Origin: Paludibacter sp.
Lineage (GTDB): Bacteria; Bacteroidota; Bacteroidia; Bacteroidales; Paludibacteraceae
NCBI GenBank assembly: GCA_030655595.1
Contig: JAUSNQ010000089.1
Span: forward strand, 1 to 7,666
DNA length: 7,666 nt
Reading direction: 5' to 3'
Below the pieces are notes generated by a model that was not told the DNA's origin, did no database searches, and worked only from the letters and a program-made list of their open reading frames with translations. Both the position numbers and the translations under genes were made by a program. Positions 5,255-7,666 of this stretch are shown here, one piece after another (position 1 is the stretch's first letter; each line of letters starts with the position of its first letter).

Positions 5255-7666
5255 ATGAGTATATACGAAAGTTCAGTCAAGAAACCGGTTATGACCGCCC
5301 TTGTATTTGTGGCAGTGATGGTTTTAGGACTTTTCTCCCTCAACAAATTGCCCATTGATTTATTGCCGAATATTGAAACCAACACCATCATGGTGCTGAC
5401 TACCTACGATGGAGCCAGTGCGGCTGATGTTGAAACCAATATTACCCGTCCTTTGGAGAACTCACTGAATACAGTTGCCAATCTAAAAAAACTGACATCA
5501 TCTTCCCGCGAGAATCGTTCAATCATCACTTTGGAATTTGATTTCGGATTAGACATAGAAGCTTTGACCAATGATGTACGTTCGAAATTAGATATGGTAA
5601 AATCTTTCTTACCAGATGGTACCACCGAGCCAATCATCTTCAAATTCAGCACGGATATGATTCCGGTCATGATGATATCTGCCACTGCGGATCAAAGTTT
5701 GCCTGCTTTGTATAAAATATTGGAGGAAAATGTTGCAAATCCATTGGCGCGAATACCCGGAGTAGGTTCGGTATCGATTTCAGGAGCACCTGAAAGGGAG
5801 ATTCAGGTGTTTTTAGATCCTGCTAAATTAGAAGCTTATCAGCTAACCATTGAGAGTCTGGCTCAAATTATTCGCATGGATAATGTCAATACACCTGCTG
5901 GCACGATGGATATTGGAAATGAAAGTTATTCATTGCGTGTTGAAGGAGAATTTCAATCTCCATCGGAATTGAATAACCTGATTGTGGGGAGTTATGCCGG
6001 AAAAAACATTTACTTGTCTGATGTAGCTACCGTACGAGATGACCTGCAAGAACGCACACAAGAAATCTACACCAACTCAGTACAAGGAGCGACCATTGTT
6101 GTACAAAAACAATCCGGTTCAAATACTGTAAACATAGCTAAACAGATTCACAAAATACTACCCGAGCTACAAAGCAATTTGCCGTCCGACGTTAAGATTG
6201 TGCCGATTATTGATACATCAGACAACATCCAACAAACCATTTCCGGACTTGTTGAGACCGTGATGTACGCATTTATATTTGTAATGCTGGTGGTATTGTT
6301 CTTTTTAGGCCGTTGGAGAGCAACAGTCATTATCATTCTCACCATCCCGATATCGCTCATTGCAGCCTTTATCTATCTTGGTTTTACGGGAGGCTCACTC
6401 AACATCATTTCATTGAGTTCTTTGTCGGTCGCAATCGGAATGGTTGTGGATGATGCAATTGTAGTACTCGAAAACATCACCAAACACATAGAAAGAGGCA
6501 GTCGACCCAAAAGTGCCGCTGTACATGCAACCAATGAAGTAGCCATTTCGGTTATTGCTTCCACGCTCACCTTATTGGCGGTTTTCTTTCCATTGACGAT
6601 GATATCGGGTGCAGCAGGCGTTATGTTTGAACAATTAGGTTGGATGGTAACCATCATCATGATAGTATCAACCGTATCGGCTCTAACATTGACACCGATG
6701 CTCTCGTCGCAATTATTACGCTTGAATCCCAAGCATAACCGCACATACAAGCTTATTTTTACGCCCATTGAAAAAGCGTTAAATAAATTGGATTTGAAAT
6801 ATGCAAGTTTATTGAACTGGTCGGTACGACATCGAAAAGTAATTATTTGGGGTGTATTTGCCTTCTTCTTGCTAAGTTTATTGCCGGTAGGTTATATCGG
6901 GACAGAATACATTCCCGCTCAGGACAACGGAAGAATAGCTGCAACCGTCGAGTTACCAATCGGAACTCGAGCTGAGGTTAGCAAAACTACTGCGCTTGAA
7001 CTATATACGATATGGAAGCAGAAATACCCTGAGTTGGATATGATCAATTACACGGTAGGTCAGGCTAGCAGCTCAAATGTATGGGGTTCATTACAGAATA
7101 ACGGATCCAACATCATTTCCTTTAATATGCGCATGGTAAACATTGCGGATAGAGAAAGAAGTTTGTTTGAGATTTGTGACAGCATGCGTATTGACTTGGA
7201 AAAAACGCCTGAAATCAGAAAATCTACCGTATTGGCAGGTGGTGGTATGGGCATGATGGGCGGACAATCGACTTTGGATCTGGAGATATATGGCTATGAT
7301 TTTCAAGAAACCGACAAAATTGCTGCTGAAATCAGAAATAGAATGTCTGAAATACCAGGTTTGGTAAATATCCAAATTAGTCGAGGAGATTATGTGCCTG
7401 AATACCGAATTCAGTTTGATCGCGAGAAATTGGCCATGAACGGACTGAACATGTCCACAGCATCCAATTATCTCCGAAACAGAATTAACGGCTTAACCGC
7501 CTCGCTTTTCAGAGAAGATGGAGAAGAATACAATATCAAAGTCGCCTATGCACCGGAATTCCGGCAATCCATTGAAGCGATTGAAAATATCCTGATTTAC
7601 AACAATCAAGGGCAAGCAGTCAGGCTAAAAGATTTGGGAAAGGTTGTCGAAGAATTTTCACCACCG
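5255..7666 (+). CDS. RND-family efflux pump, AcrB-like inner-membrane subunit (3' truncated by window)
   Basis: The frame is open from the ATG at 5255 to the last base of the window: 804 codons of a protein that should be about 1,000-1,050 residues long. It is a proton-driven transporter of the hydrophobe/amphiphile efflux type. Visible parts are TM1 at about 10-30 following MSIYESSVKKPV, the first porter region to about 330, TM2-TM6 at about 335-482, TM7 at about 529-549, and part of the second porter region. TM4 carries GMVVDDAIVVLENI with D399 and D400, matching the proton-relay aspartates D407/D408 of E. coli AcrB. This pair argues for multidrug-type HAE pumps over inactive homologues. 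The partner Lys and Arg of TM10-11 lie beyond the edge. A Gly/Met-rich stretch (GGGMGMMGGQ, 662-671) sits in the second porter region. It is the last of four same-strand genes; the substrate is not deducible. Confidence 0.96.
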   Translation, partial: MSIYESSVKKPVMTALVFVAVMVLGLFSLNKLPIDLLPNIETNTIMVLTTYDGASAADVETNITRPLENSLNTVANLKKLTSSSRENRSIITLEFDFGLDIEALTNDVRSKLDMVKSFLPDGTTEPIIFKFSTDMIPVMMISATADQSLPALYKILEENVANPLARIPGVGSVSISGAPEREIQVFLDPAKLEAYQLTIESLAQIIRMDNVNTPAGTMDIGNESYSLRVEGEFQSPSELNNLIVGSYAGKNIYLSDVATVRDDLQERTQEIYTNSVQGATIVVQKQSGSNTVNIAKQIHKILPELQSNLPSDVKIVPIIDTSDNIQQTISGLVETVMYAFIFVMLVVLFFLGRWRATVIIILTIPISLIAAFIYLGFTGGSLNIISLSSLSVAIGMVVDDAIVVLENITKHIERGSRPKSAAVHATNEVAISVIASTLTLLAVFFPLTMISGAAGVMFEQLGWMVTIIMIVSTVSALTLTPMLSSQLLRLNPKHNRTYKLIFTPIEKALNKLDLKYASLLNWSVRHRKVIIWGVFAFFLLSLLPVGYIGTEYIPAQDNGRIAATVELPIGTRAEVSKTTALELYTIWKQKYPELDMINYTVGQASSSNVWGSLQNNGSNIISFNMRMVNIADRERSLFEICDSMRIDLEKTPEIRKSTVLAGGGMGMMGGQSTLDLEIYGYDFQETDKIAAEIRNRMSEIPGLVNIQISRGDYVPEYRIQFDREKLAMNGLNMSTASNYLRNRINGLTASLFREDGEEYNIKVAYAPEFRQSIEAIENILIYNNQGQAVRLKDLGKVVEEFSPP

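Noticed and set aside
5404..7375. Minus-strand open frames opposite the pump gene
   Set aside because: They lie antisense to a clearly conserved RND coding sequence that is continuous over the whole interval, and they show no recognisable domains.

Overview
The window looks like chromosomal DNA from a member of the Bacteroidota. The evidence is AT-rich composition, promoter boxes of the Bacteroidota type (TTTG, about 20 nt, then TAnnTTTG), little use of Shine-Dalgarno sequences, and protein sequences typical of the phylum. Genus and species cannot be read from this sequence.

Layout from left to right. (1) Positions 81 down to 1 on the minus strand hold the first 27 codons of a reading frame that resembles the N-terminus of a Bacteroidota insertion-sequence transposase; the rest lies off the left edge. 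(2) Positions 254-1633 on the minus strand encode a complete M20-family metallodipeptidase with every expected metal ligand and its own promoter at 1681-1710. (3) Positions 1634-2157 are a 524-base intergenic stretch. It holds that minus-strand promoter, a 12-bp direct repeat, a well-formed plus-strand promoter, a possible 48-residue single-pass membrane protein, two AT-rich inverted repeats, and a -7 box almost touching the next start codon. (4) Positions 2158-7666 on the plus strand carry a four-gene efflux operon: TetR-family regulator, TolC-like outer-membrane factor, lipoprotein periplasmic adaptor, and an RND inner-membrane pump cut off by the right edge after 804 codons.

The efflux genes form a textbook tripartite unit. 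The RND pump uses the proton gradient to drive export, the lipid-anchored adaptor bridges the periplasm, and the outer-membrane factor provides the exit duct. The TetR protein is the first gene and is probably co-transcribed, so it most likely represses its own operon until it binds a ligand. The substrate cannot be deduced from this sequence.

No previously undescribed system is evident. The parts most worth a second look are the small membrane-protein locus with its direct repeat and promoter, the nearly leaderless start of the tetR-type gene, and the insertion-sequence edge at the far left.
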